A stretch of DNA of 64,000 nucleotides, from NCBI GenBank assembly GCA_963786445.1, contig CAWAZU010000025.1, positions 360,247-424,246 of the forward strand, written 5' to 3'. Both the position numbers and the translations under genes were made by a program. The stretch is from JAFKFJ01 sp963786445 (GTDB lineage: Bacteria; Pseudomonadota; Alphaproteobacteria; Acetobacterales; Acetobacteraceae). Positions 8,643 to 17,482 of the stretch are shown one piece after another (within the stretch, counting starts at the first letter, position 1; every line of letters begins with the position of its first letter). The notes under the pieces are model-generated. The model was not told where the DNA came from. It worked only from the letters and a program-made list of their open reading frames with translations, and ran no database searches.

Positions 8643-9733
8643 TGGGCGCCTATCTGATCCGCCGACTGCTGCTGGTCATCCCGACGCTGTTCGGCATCAT
8701 CGCCATCAATTTCGCCGTGGTGCAGTTCGCGCCGGGCGGGCCGGTCGAGCAGATGATCGCCGAGCTGAAGGGCAAGGGCGGCAGCGCCACCGAGCGCGTG
8801 TCCGGCGGCGGATCGGAAACCATCAGCGCGCACATGGCGCCGGGCGGCAACAGCGTCTATCGCGGCGCGCGCGGCCTCGACCCGGCGATCGTCGCCGAAA
8901 TCCGGAAAATGTTCGGCTTCGACAAGCCGCCGCTGACGCGGTTCTGGCTGATGCTGAAGGGCTATCTCACCTTCGACTTCGGCCGCAGCTTCTTCCGCGA
9001 CAGGAGCGTGCTGACGCTGATCCTGACCCGCATGCCGGTCAGCATTTCGCTCGGGCTGTGGTCCACGCTGCTGGTCTATCTGATCTCGATCCCGCTCGGT
9101 ATCCGCAAGGCGGTGCGGGACGGCAGCCGCTTCGACCTGATTTCGTCGCTCTTCGTGCTGGTCGGGTACGCGGTGCCGGGATTCCTGTTCGCGGTGCTGC
9201 TGGTGGTGCTGTTCGCCGGCGGCAGCTACGTGGAGTGGTTCCCGCTGCGCGGACTGGTGAGCGAAGGCTCGCAGGACTGGAGCCTGCCTGCGCGTCTTGC
9301 GGATTATCTCTGGCACATGGTGCTGCCGATCGCCTCGCTCGTGGTCGGCGGATTCGCGACCCTGACGATCCTGACCAAGAACTGCTTCCTCGAGGAAATC
9401 CGCAAGCAGTACGTGGTGACGGCACGCGCCAAGGGCGCGGGCGAGCGGCGCATCCTGTACCGCCACGTGTTCCGCAACGCCATGCTGCTGATCGTCGCCG
9501 GCTTCCCGTCGGCGTTCATCGGCATCCTGTTCACCTCGGCGCTGCTGGTCGAGATCATCTTTTCGCTGAACGGCCTCGGCCTGCTGGGCTTCGAGGCGGC
9601 GATCCAGCGCGACTATCCGGTGATGTTCGGCACGCTCTACATCTTCACGCTGCTCGGCCTGCTGATGCAGATCGTCGGCGACATGATGTACACGCTGGTC
9701 GATCCGCGCATCGACTTCGAGGCGAGGCGGTGA
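8642..9733 (+). CDS. yejB: ABC peptide importer permease YejB
   Basis: A 363-residue inner-membrane permease. It opens with MGAYLIRRLLLVIPTLFGII, has the long periplasmic insertion rich in Gly/Ser (about residues 45-75) seen in YejB, about six helices, and the EAA loop KQYVVTARAKGAGERRIL that docks the ATPase. The start is fixed by the TGATG overlap with yejA. The end overlaps yejE as GTGA. Confidence 0.92.
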   Translation: MGAYLIRRLLLVIPTLFGIIAINFAVVQFAPGGPVEQMIAELKGKGGSATERVSGGGSETISAHMAPGGNSVYRGARGLDPAIVAEIRKMFGFDKPPLTRFWLMLKGYLTFDFGRSFFRDRSVLTLILTRMPVSISLGLWSTLLVYLISIPLGIRKAVRDGSRFDLISSLFVLVGYAVPGFLFAVLLVVLFAGGSYVEWFPLRGLVSEGSQDWSLPARLADYLWHMVLPIASLVVGGFATLTILTKNCFLEEIRKQYVVTARAKGAGERRILYRHVFRNAMLLIVAGFPSAFIGILFTSALLVEIIFSLNGLGLLGFEAAIQRDYPVMFGTLYIFTLLGLLMQIVGDMMYTLVDPRIDFEARR

Positions 9734-10803
9734 GGGACGAACCGTCGCTGCTGACGATCCCCGTCCAGGGCCGGTTCGGTCTGTCACCGCTGACGCGGCG
9801 CCGGCTCGCCGTGTTCCGCGCGCACCAGCGCGGCTTCTGGTCGCTGTGGGTTTTCCTGGCGCTGTTCGTGCTGTCGCTGTTCGCCGAGTTCCTCGCCAAC
9901 GACCGCCCGCTGGTGATCCGCTACGCGGGCCACTGGTATTTCCCGGTGCTGCAGGACTACAGCGAGGACGCGTTCGGCCCCGAGTTCATGCCGCTGGAGG
10001 CCGACTACACCGACCCGGAGCTGCACCGCGCGATCGAGGCGAAGGGCTGGATGCTGTGGCCGGCGATTCCGTACAGCTACGACACCATCGTCAAGGACCT
10101 GCCGTCGCCGGCGCCCTCGCCGCCGACCTGGCGCAACCTGCTCGGCACCGACGACCAGGCGCGCGACGTGCTGGCGCGCGTCATCTACGGGTTCCGCATT
10201 TCCGTGCTGTTCGGCTTCACGCTGACGGCGGTTTCGTCCGCCGTCGGCATCGCGGCCGGTGCGGTGCAGGGTTTCTATGGCGGGTTGACCGATCTGCTGT
10301 TCCAGCGATTCATCGAAATCTGGGCGGGGATGCCGCAGCTGTTCCTGCTCATCATCCTGTCCAGCATCATCGAGCCGGATTTCTGGATCCTGCTCGGCTT
10401 CCTGCTGCTGTTCAGCTGGATGAGCCTGACGGGGCTGGTGCGCGCCGAGTTTTTGCGGGGACGCAACCTCGACTACGTCCGCGCGGCCAAGGCGCTCGGC
10501 GTGTCGGACGTGGCGGTGATGTGGCGGCACATCCTGCCGAACGCGATGGTGGCGACACTGACCTTCCTGCCGTTCACGCTGTCGAGTTCGGTGACCATCC
10601 TGGCGAGCCTGGATTTCCTGGGCTTCGGCATGCCGCCCGGCTCGCCCTCGCTGGGCGAACTGGTCAGCCAGGGCAAGAACAATCTGCAGGCGCCCTGGCT
10701 CGGCATCACCGCCTTCGTGGTCTTGGGCGGCGTGCTGACACTGCTTATCTTCATCGGCGAGGCGGTACGAGACGCCTTCGATCCGCGCCGCACGGCGCCA
10801 TGA
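9730..10803 (+). CDS. yejE: ABC peptide importer permease YejE
   Basis: A 357-residue permease partner of YejB. The N-terminal segment with PLTRRRLAVFRAHQRGFWSL and one helix precedes a large periplasmic loop (RYAGHWYFPVLQDYSEDAFG) characteristic of YejE. This is followed by the BPD_transp domain with EAA loop LDYVRAAKALGVSDVAV. The start is GTG at 9730, overlapping the yejB stop. Confidence 0.92.
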   Translation: MRDEPSLLTIPVQGRFGLSPLTRRRLAVFRAHQRGFWSLWVFLALFVLSLFAEFLANDRPLVIRYAGHWYFPVLQDYSEDAFGPEFMPLEADYTDPELHRAIEAKGWMLWPAIPYSYDTIVKDLPSPAPSPPTWRNLLGTDDQARDVLARVIYGFRISVLFGFTLTAVSSAVGIAAGAVQGFYGGLTDLLFQRFIEIWAGMPQLFLLIILSSIIEPDFWILLGFLLLFSWMSLTGLVRAEFLRGRNLDYVRAAKALGVSDVAVMWRHILPNAMVATLTFLPFTLSSSVTILASLDFLGFGMPPGSPSLGELVSQGKNNLQAPWLGITAFVVLGGVLTLLIFIGEAVRDAFDPRRTAP

Positions 10804-10813
10804 AGGAGCATCG

Positions 10814-12418
10814 ATGAGCCTGCTGGACGTGGACGGCCTTTCGGTCAGCTTCGGCTCGCGCCGCGTGGTGGACGGCGTGTCGTTCCGGCTCGACCGCGGC
10901 GAGACGCTGGCGCTGGTGGGCGAGAGCGGGTCCGGCAAGTCGATGACCGCGCTCTCGGTGCTGCAATTGCTGCCGGCGGGCGGGGTGGCCACGGGGCGGG
11001 TCGTGCTGGACGGGCAGAGCGTGATCGGCGCCTCCGACCGCGACCTGCGCCGGCTGCGCGGCGGCGTTGCCGGCATCGTCTTCCAGGAGCCGATGACCAG
11101 CCTCAACCCGCTGACGCGGATCGGCAAGCAGGTGGCCGAGGCGGTGCAGCTGCACACGCCGATCGCCAACGGCGAGGTGCTCGGGCGGGTGGTCGAACTG
11201 CTCTGCCAGGCCGGGTTCGCCGACGCCGAGCACCGGCTCGCCGCCTTCCCGCACCAGCTCTCGGGCGGGCAGCGGCAGCGAGTGATGATCGCGATGGCGC
11301 TCGCCAACGACCCGAAACTGCTGATCGCCGACGAACCCACGACGGCGCTGGACGTCACCATCCAGGCGCAGATCCTGAAACTGCTGGCCGAGCAGAAGCA
11401 GGCGCGCGGGCTCGCGCTGCTGCTCATCACCCACGACCTCGCCATCGTCCGCCGCTTCGCCGACCGCGTCTGCGTGATGAAGGAAGGGCGGGTGGTGGAG
11501 GCGGGACGGGTGGTGGATGTGTTCCTGGCCCCGCACCATCCCTACACGCGGATGCTGCTCGGCGCCGAGCCGAAGGGCGCGCCGCCGAAACTGCCGGCGG
11601 CGTCCCCGATAGTGATGGAAGCGCGCGACATGCGCGTGCATTTCGCGATCTGCCGCGGCCTGCTGCGGCGCACCGTCGGCCATGTGAAGGCGGTCGACGG
11701 CGTGAGCATCGACGTCCACGAGGGCGAGACGGTCGGGCTGGTGGGCGAGAGCGGCTCGGGCAAGTCCACCATGGGCTTTGCCATGCTCGGCCTGGTTCCC
11801 GGCCAGGGCGTGACCCGCTTCGAGGGGCGGAACCTGGCCGACCTGTCGAAGCGGCAGATGCGCGCGCTGCGGGCGCGCATGCAGATCGTCTTCCAGGACC
11901 CCTACGGCAGCCTCTCGCCGCGGCTGCATGTCGGTGAGATCGTGGCGGAGGGGCTGGCGGTTCACGAGCCGGGGCTCAGCGCCGCCGAGCGCGCACGGCG
12001 GGTGGCCGAGGCGCTGGAGGAGGTCGGGCTGCCGGCGGAGGCGGCCGATCGGCACCCGCACGAGTTCAGCGGCGGCCAGCGCCAGCGCATCGCGATCGCG
12101 CGCGCGATGGTGCTGAAACCGCGCTTCGTGGTGCTCGACGAGCCGACCAGCGCGCTCGACATGTCGGTGCAGGCGCAGATCGTCGATCTGCTGCGGCGGC
12201 TGCAGCAGGACCACCTTCTCGGCTATTTGTTCATCAGCCACGACTTGAAGGTGGTCCGCGCACTGGCGCACCGGCTGGTGGTGCTGCGGCACGGCCGCGT
12301 GGTGGAGCAGGGGCCGGCGGGCGAGGTGCTGGCAATGCCGCGGGCGGAGTACACGCGCGCGCTGATGGCCGCCGCCTTCGGGTTGCAGGCGGACGAGACC
12401 GGCGTGGTGGCGGCCTGA
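10814..12418 (+). CDS. yejF: ABC peptide importer, double-ATPase subunit YejF
   Basis: A 534-residue fusion of two ABC ATPases, powering uptake through YejBE. Each half has Walker A (GESGSGKS), a signature (LSGGQRQRV, FSGGQRQRI), Walker B (LLIADEPTTALD, FVVLDEPTSALD) and the H-loop (ITHDLAIV, ISHDLKVV). Oligopeptide-type C-terminal extensions (HPYTRMLL) follow the first domain. A strong AAGGAGC box precedes the ATG. Both halves look catalytically intact. Confidence 0.93.
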   Translation: MSLLDVDGLSVSFGSRRVVDGVSFRLDRGETLALVGESGSGKSMTALSVLQLLPAGGVATGRVVLDGQSVIGASDRDLRRLRGGVAGIVFQEPMTSLNPLTRIGKQVAEAVQLHTPIANGEVLGRVVELLCQAGFADAEHRLAAFPHQLSGGQRQRVMIAMALANDPKLLIADEPTTALDVTIQAQILKLLAEQKQARGLALLLITHDLAIVRRFADRVCVMKEGRVVEAGRVVDVFLAPHHPYTRMLLGAEPKGAPPKLPAASPIVMEARDMRVHFAICRGLLRRTVGHVKAVDGVSIDVHEGETVGLVGESGSGKSTMGFAMLGLVPGQGVTRFEGRNLADLSKRQMRALRARMQIVFQDPYGSLSPRLHVGEIVAEGLAVHEPGLSAAERARRVAEALEEVGLPAEAADRHPHEFSGGQRQRIAIARAMVLKPRFVVLDEPTSALDMSVQAQIVDLLRRLQQDHLLGYLFISHDLKVVRALAHRLVVLRHGRVVEQGPAGEVLAMPRAEYTRALMAAAFGLQADETGVVAA

Positions 12419-12473
12419 TGGCATGGCCGCCCCGCTTGTGCGTCGCACGGCGGACAACTAACTGAACGGCGCC

Positions 12474-13073
12474 ATGAGCGATGACCCCATGAACACCGAC
12501 CCGACCCAGGACAAGGCAGCCGAGCCGGCGACGCCGGACGAGCTGATGCGTGCCGCCGCCGAGCGCATCACGGCCCTGGAGGCCGAACGCGACGACTTCA
12601 AGGACCGCTGGATGCGCGCCGAAGCGGAGACCGCCAACGTGCGCGCCCGCGCCAAGCGCGAGGTCGACGAGACGCGTCAGTTCGCGGTGCAGAAATTCGC
12701 CCGCGACGTGGTGGAGGCGGCAGAAAACATCCGCCGCGGGCTGGACAGCCTGCCGCCGCCCGCCCAGGGCGAGCCGGAGGCCGTGGCCCGGATGCGCGAA
12801 GGCTTCGCCGGCGTCGAGCGCAGCGTGCTCGGCCTGCTGGAGCGCAACGGCATACGGCGCGAGGACCCGACCGGCGCGATGTTCGACCCCAATCTGCACC
12901 AGGCGATGGCGGAGCAGCCGAGCCTGGAACATCCGCCGGGCACCGTGCTGCAGGCCTGGACGCCCGCCTGGACGCTGAACGGACGCCTGCTGCGCCCGGC
13001 GATGGTGGTGGTCACAAAAGCCCCGGCGGCGGAGGGTGGGGCGGCGGCGAGTCGGGTCGATACGGTCGCGTAG
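12474..13073 (+). CDS. grpE: nucleotide exchange factor GrpE
   Basis: A 199-residue co-chaperone that releases ADP from DnaK. The N-terminal long coiled-coil helix (ERITALEAERDDFKDRWMRA, AEAETANVRARAKREVD) leads into the C-terminal beta domain (GVERSVLGLLERNGIRRE, MFDPNLHQAM, ...LNGRLLRPAMVVV). A second in-frame ATG at 12489 is possible. It lies 144 bases before dnaK; no hrcA is seen on the left, where yejF ends. Confidence 0.92.
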   Translation: MSDDPMNTDPTQDKAAEPATPDELMRAAAERITALEAERDDFKDRWMRAEAETANVRARAKREVDETRQFAVQKFARDVVEAAENIRRGLDSLPPPAQGEPEAVARMREGFAGVERSVLGLLERNGIRREDPTGAMFDPNLHQAMAEQPSLEHPPGTVLQAWTPAWTLNGRLLRPAMVVVTKAPAAEGGAAASRVDTVA

Positions 13074-13106
13074 CGCCGCACCTGCACAAATTCCGCGCAC
13101 GCCGCC

Positions 13107-13135
13107 CTTGCCCCGGCGGTAAGCGGTCAATACAT
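13107..13135 (+). promoter_or_regulatory. candidate heat-shock (RpoH-type) promoter for dnaKJ
   Basis: CTTG at 13107-13110 is separated by 17 bases from CAATACAT at 13128-13135, about 80 bases before the dnaK start. The -35 element fits the alphaproteobacterial sigma-32 CTTG consensus; the -10 element is a poor match. No CIRCE inverted repeat is visible between grpE and dnaK. Confidence 0.3.
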
Positions 13136-13217
13136 CGAGGGCAGAGAATTTCACCTTGGGGACGAGGGCGGTGCCGAGCCGGGCCGCCCGGGTCCGCTGC
13201 AAAGGAGCGTATCAGCG

Positions 13218-15155
13218 ATGAGCAAAGTCATCGGCATCGACCTCGGCACCACGAACTCGTGCGTGGCGATCATGGAGGGCAAGGATGTCCGCGTGATCGA
13301 GAACGCCGAGGGCGCACGGACGACGCCCTCGATCGTCGCCTTCACCGACAGCGGCGAGCGGCTGGTCGGGCAATCGGCCAAGCGCCAGGCGGTGACCAAC
13401 CCGACCAACACGATCTATGCCGTCAAGCGGCTGATCGGGCGCCGCTTCGATGACCCGATGGTGGCCAAGGACATCGCCCTGGTCCCGTACAAGATCGTGC
13501 GCGGCGACAACGGCGACGCCTGGGTCGAGGCGAAGGGCGAGAAATACGCGCCGAGCCAGATCAGCGCCTTCATCCTCGGCAAGATGAAGGAGACCGCGGA
13601 GTCCTATCTCGGCGAGAAGGTGACGCAGGCGGTCATCACGGTGCCGGCCTACTTCAACGACGCGCAGCGGCAGGCGACCAAGGATGCCGGCCGCATCGCC
13701 GGGCTGGAGGTGCTGCGCATCATCAACGAGCCGACGGCGGCCGCACTCGCCTACGGGATGGACAAGAAGAAGACCGGCACCATCGCGGTCTATGACCTCG
13801 GCGGCGGCACGTTCGACATCTCCGTGCTGGAGATCGGCGACGGCGTGTTCGAGGTGAAGAGCACCAACGGCGACACGTTCCTCGGCGGCGAGGATTTCGA
13901 CCAGCGCGTCATCGACTACCTGGCCGACGAGTTCAAGCGCGAGCAGGGCATCGACCTGCGCCGCGACCGGCTCGCGTTGCAGCGGCTGAAGGAGGCGGCG
14001 GAGAAGGCGAAGATCGAGCTGTCGTCTTCCAAGGAGACCGAAATCAACCTGCCGTTCATCACCGCCGACGCCGCCGGGCCGAAGCATCTGGTGATGAAGC
14101 TGACGCGCGCCAAGCTGGAGAACCTGGTCGATGACCTGATCACCCGCACGCTCGATCCGTGCCGCTCGGCGCTGAAGGACGCCGGCGTCAAGGCGAGCGA
14201 GATCGACGAGGTGATCCTGGTCGGCGGCATGACGCGCATGCCGAAAGTCATCGAGACGGTAAAAACCTTCTTCGGCCGCGAGCCGGCACGCAACGTCAAC
14301 CCCGACGAGGTGGTGGCGATCGGGGCGGCGATCCAGGGCGCGGTGCTGAAGGGCGACGTGAAGGACGTCCTGCTGCTCGACGTGACGCCGCTGTCGCTCG
14401 GCATCGAGACGCTGGGCGGTGTGTTCACCCGCCTGATCGAGCGCAACACCACGATCCCGACCAAGAAGAGCCAGATCTTCTCGACCGCCGATGACGGGCA
14501 GACCGCGGTGACGATCAAGGTCTATCAGGGCGAGCGCGAGATGGCGGCGGACAACAAGCTGCTCGGCCAGTTCGACCTGATGGGCATTCCGCCCGCACCG
14601 CGCGGGGTGCCGCAGATCGAGGTGACGTTCGACATCGACGCCAACGGCATCGTCTCGGTCCAGGCGCGCGACAAGGCGACCGGCAAGGAGCAGCAGATCC
14701 GCATCCAGGCGAGCGGCGGGCTGAACGAGGCCGACATCCAGCGCATGGTCAAGGAAGCCGAGGCGAACGCGGACGCCGACAAGAAGCGCCGCGAGTTCGT
14801 CGAGGCGAAGAACCACGCCGAGGCGATGATCCATCAGGTCGAGAAGACGCTGAAGGAGAACGAAGGCAAGATCGCCGCCGGCGACCGCGCGGAATGCGAG
14901 CAGGCGATCGCCGCGACGCGCACGGCGCTGGAGGGCAGCGACACCGACGCGCTGAAGGCGGCGGCCGAGCGGCTCAGCCAGGCGGCGATGAAGATCGGCG
15001 AGGCGATGTACAAGGCCCAGCAGGCCGCGGGCGCGGGGGGCGGCCCGGAGGGCCCGGCCGGCGGCGCCTCGCCCGGCGGCGCGGCGCCGGGCGACGACAA
15101 GGTCGTGGATGCCGAGTTCGAGGAAGTGGACGACAAGCGGAAGAAGTCCGCCTGA
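13218..15155 (+). CDS. dnaK: Hsp70 chaperone DnaK
   Basis: A 645-residue chaperone of standard length. The ATPase domain carries the phosphate-1 motif GIDLGTTNSCVA, AVITVPAYFNDAQR, AVYDLGGGTFDIS and LVGGMTRMPKV. The substrate domain follows (VTPLSLGIETLGG, ERNTTIPTKKSQ), then a helical lid and a Gly/Pro-rich tail ending VVDAEFEEVDDKRKKSA, typical of proteobacterial DnaK. An AAAGGAGCG box precedes the ATG. Confidence 0.97.
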   Translation: MSKVIGIDLGTTNSCVAIMEGKDVRVIENAEGARTTPSIVAFTDSGERLVGQSAKRQAVTNPTNTIYAVKRLIGRRFDDPMVAKDIALVPYKIVRGDNGDAWVEAKGEKYAPSQISAFILGKMKETAESYLGEKVTQAVITVPAYFNDAQRQATKDAGRIAGLEVLRIINEPTAAALAYGMDKKKTGTIAVYDLGGGTFDISVLEIGDGVFEVKSTNGDTFLGGEDFDQRVIDYLADEFKREQGIDLRRDRLALQRLKEAAEKAKIELSSSKETEINLPFITADAAGPKHLVMKLTRAKLENLVDDLITRTLDPCRSALKDAGVKASEIDEVILVGGMTRMPKVIETVKTFFGREPARNVNPDEVVAIGAAIQGAVLKGDVKDVLLLDVTPLSLGIETLGGVFTRLIERNTTIPTKKSQIFSTADDGQTAVTIKVYQGEREMAADNKLLGQFDLMGIPPAPRGVPQIEVTFDIDANGIVSVQARDKATGKEQQIRIQASGGLNEADIQRMVKEAEANADADKKRREFVEAKNHAEAMIHQVEKTLKENEGKIAAGDRAECEQAIAATRTALEGSDTDALKAAAERLSQAAMKIGEAMYKAQQAAGAGGGPEGPAGGASPGGAAPGDDKVVDAEFEEVDDKRKKSA

Positions 15156-15175
15156 CGCCGTCATGCGTCGATGCG

Positions 15176-15216
15176 GAAGATGCGCCCGCGCTTCGCCGCA
15201 AGCCGGGCGCATCTTC
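15176..15216 (+). terminator. strong intercistronic hairpin between dnaK and dnaJ
   Basis: A perfect 12-bp inverted repeat (GAAGATGCGCCC at 15176-15187, complement at 15205-15216) has an inner four-pair helix (GCTT/AAGC) in the 17-base loop. There is no T-run, so it is more likely an attenuating or mRNA-stabilising element than a full terminator. It probably lowers dnaJ output relative to dnaK. Confidence 0.7.
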
Positions 15217-15257
15217 ATGTCTGCCCCGTTTCGGCGGGGACGAGGTAGAGGACTGAG

Positions 15258-16391
15258 ATGGCGAAGCAGGACTACTACGCCGCGCTGGGGGTAGCCCGCG
15301 ACGCAAGCGGGGACGATCTCAAGCGCGCCTATCGCAAGCTGGCGATGCAGCACCATCCGGACCGCAATCCGGGCGACCGGCAGGCGGAGGCGAAGTTCAA
15401 GGAGATCAACGAAGCCTACGACGTGCTGAAGGACGAGCAGAAGCGGGCGGCGTACGACCGCTACGGCCACGCCGCCTTCGAGCAGGGCGGCGGCCCGGCC
15501 GGTGGCTTCGATTTCGCCGCCGGCGGCATCGGCGACATTTTCGAGCAGATGTTCGGCGACTTCATGGGCGGCGGCGGCGGACGCCGAGGCGGGCGCGGTC
15601 CGCGCGCCGGCGCGGATGTGCGGGCCAGCGCCGAGATCGAGTTGACGGACGCGTTTTCCGGCACAAAAACGACGCTGCGGGTGCCGACGCGCGCGAAATG
15701 CGAGGCGTGCAACGGCAGCGGGTCGGAGTCTTCCGACCGCGGCGTCGAGACCTGCCCGACCTGCCACGGCGCGGGCAAGATGCGCACCCAGCAGGGGTTT
15801 TTCGTGGTCGAGCGTACCTGCCCGACCTGCGGCGGCCAAGGCCGCGTGATCCGCAATCCATGCCGCATCTGCGGCGGCGCCGGCACCGTGCAGCGCGACC
15901 GGACGCTCCAGGTGCAGATCCCGGCCGGTGTGGAGGACGGCACGCGCATCAGGCTCGCCGGCGAGGGCGAGGCGGGCGGGCCGGGCGCGCCCGCGGGCGA
16001 CCTCTATGTGCATGTCGCGATCAAGCCGCATCCGATCTTCCAGCGCGAAGGTGCGATGGTGTTCTGCCGCGTGCCGGTGCGCATGACGCAGGCGGCGCTG
16101 GGGGCGGAGATCGAGGTGCCGGCGATCGACGGCACGCCGGCGCGCGTGAAACTGCCGGCCGGGACGCAGACCGGCGACCAGTTCCGCCTGCGCGGCAAGG
16201 GTTTTTCCGTGCTGCGAAGCGCCCAGCGCGGCGACATGGTGATCCAGGTGCAGGTGGAGACGCCGCAGAACCTGACCCGGCGGCAGCGCGAGTTGCTGGA
16301 GGAGTTCGAGGCCGAGGCCGACGGCAAGGGCAGCCCCGAGCACGAGGGCTTCTTCGCCAAGGCGCGCGAATTCTTCGCCGGGCGCGGCTGA
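15258..16391 (+). CDS. dnaJ: Hsp40 co-chaperone DnaJ
   Basis: A 377-residue type I DnaJ. It has a J domain with HPD (MQHHPDRNPGDRQAE), a Gly/Phe-rich linker (about residues 75-110), four CxxCxGxG-type zinc motifs (CEACNGSG, CPTCHGAG, CPTCGGQG, CRICGGAG) and a C-terminal substrate-binding region. It stimulates DnaK ATPase. It is downstream of dnaK, separated by the hairpin at 15176-15216. Confidence 0.96.
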   Translation: MAKQDYYAALGVARDASGDDLKRAYRKLAMQHHPDRNPGDRQAEAKFKEINEAYDVLKDEQKRAAYDRYGHAAFEQGGGPAGGFDFAAGGIGDIFEQMFGDFMGGGGGRRGGRGPRAGADVRASAEIELTDAFSGTKTTLRVPTRAKCEACNGSGSESSDRGVETCPTCHGAGKMRTQQGFFVVERTCPTCGGQGRVIRNPCRICGGAGTVQRDRTLQVQIPAGVEDGTRIRLAGEGEAGGPGAPAGDLYVHVAIKPHPIFQREGAMVFCRVPVRMTQAALGAEIEVPAIDGTPARVKLPAGTQTGDQFRLRGKGFSVLRSAQRGDMVIQVQVETPQNLTRRQRELLEEFEAEADGKGSPEHEGFFAKAREFFAGRG

Positions 16392-16610
16392 GCGCGGTCC
16401 GTCGCGCCGCTTCTCCCAAGGACGTGATGGGCCGACCCGGCGCCGGGAGGGCGCGGGCGCAACTCCTGCGCGGAGATGGCGTTGGCCATCGATCCGCGGC
16501 GCCGTCCCCCCCACCTGCGCCGCGGACCGTGAGCCGGCGGCGCGGTCCTAGTGGCGATCGCGCCGCCACGCTGCTTGTGCAAACGCGCTCCCCGACGCAA
16601 AACCGCATCT

Positions 16611-17378
16611 ATGAACAAGGGTATCGGCATCGCGGGCGCCGCCGGGCGCATGGGAAGGTTGCTGGCCGAGGAAGTCGTGGCCGCGCGCGTGCGGCTGGTC
16701 GGCGGCATCGACCGTGAGGCCACCATGCCGGAGGGGGTTCGGCGCTTCCCGGACATTGCCGCGCTGGCGGCGGCATCGGACGTGGTGGTGGACTTCACCC
16801 ATGCCAGCGCGGTCGCGGGCCATGCCGAGGCGCTGGCCGCTGCGGGGGCGGCCTGGGTGCTCGGCACCACCGGACTTTCGCCGGCGGACGACGCGGCCGT
16901 GGCGGCGGCGGCAGGACGGATCGCGGTGGTGCAGGCGCCGAATTTCTCGCCCGGCGTCAACCTGGTCCTGGCGCTGGCCGAGCGCATGGCGGCGGCATTG
17001 CCGGGCGAGGACTACGATGCGGAAATCGTCGAGATGCACCACCGCCAGAAGGTCGATGCCCCGTCCGGCACGGCGCTGGGGCTCGGCCGGGCGGTGGCGC
17101 GGGGCCGCGGCGTGGCGCTGGAAGTGGTGCGCGAGAGCGGGCGCGACGGCCACACCGGCCCGCGCAAGCCCGGCGGCATCGGCTTCGCAGCGCTGCGCGG
17201 CGGCCAGGTGGTCGGCGAGCACAGCCTGATCTTCGCCGCCGCCGGGGAGCACATCGCGGTGACGCACCGGGCGTTCGACCGCCGCGTGTTCGCGACCGGC
17301 GCGGTGCGCGCGGCGCGCTGGGCGGTCGGACGCCCGCCCGGCCACTATTCGATGATGGACGTGTTGGGGATGCGCTAG
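16611..17378 (+). CDS. dapB: 4-hydroxy-tetrahydrodipicolinate reductase
   Basis: A 255-residue lysine/diaminopimelate pathway enzyme. The Rossmann motif GIAGAAGRMGR is at the N-terminus, with a catalytic EMHHRQKVDAPSGTA segment near the middle and the C-terminal GEHSLIFAAAGEHIAVTHRA typical of DapB. The start at 16611 (MNKGIGIAG) is chosen because codons upstream are unlike the family. The 219-bp gap behind dnaJ contains a perfect 12-base palindrome CCCGGCGCCGGG at about 16436, of unknown role. Confidence 0.93.
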   Translation: MNKGIGIAGAAGRMGRLLAEEVVAARVRLVGGIDREATMPEGVRRFPDIAALAAASDVVVDFTHASAVAGHAEALAAAGAAWVLGTTGLSPADDAAVAAAAGRIAVVQAPNFSPGVNLVLALAERMAAALPGEDYDAEIVEMHHRQKVDAPSGTALGLGRAVARGRGVALEVVRESGRDGHTGPRKPGGIGFAALRGGQVVGEHSLIFAAAGEHIAVTHRAFDRRVFATGAVRAARWAVGRPPGHYSMMDVLGMR

Positions 17379-17482
17379 TGCTCGCGCGCCGCCCCGCTTG
17401 ACCAGGCAGCCATCTTGCCGTCATTGAGCGCCGCCGGCCGATCGTTTTCTCCCATCCTCCCATTGCCAGCACGGAAACCTAG

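Noticed and set aside
7406..9733. 775-residue frame that would fuse upstream sequence to YejB
   Set aside because: Before 8642 it is out of frame with the clear YejA protein; YejB begins at the ATG overlapping the yejA stop.
16430..16450. Terminator after dnaJ
   Set aside because: The CCCGGCGCCGGG palindrome has no loop or T-run and is too short to call a terminator.
13212..16514. 1100-residue minus-strand frame opposite dnaK-dnaJ
   Set aside because: It is the mirror of two strongly conserved plus-strand genes; its protein is low-complexity His/Arg/Ala-rich, as expected for antisense of high-G+C coding DNA.
17379..17482. SAM-responsive riboswitch ahead of metK
   Set aside because: I could not draw the conserved pseudoknot or core of any SAM or SAM/SAH class in these 104 bases. 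A covariance-model search would decide it.
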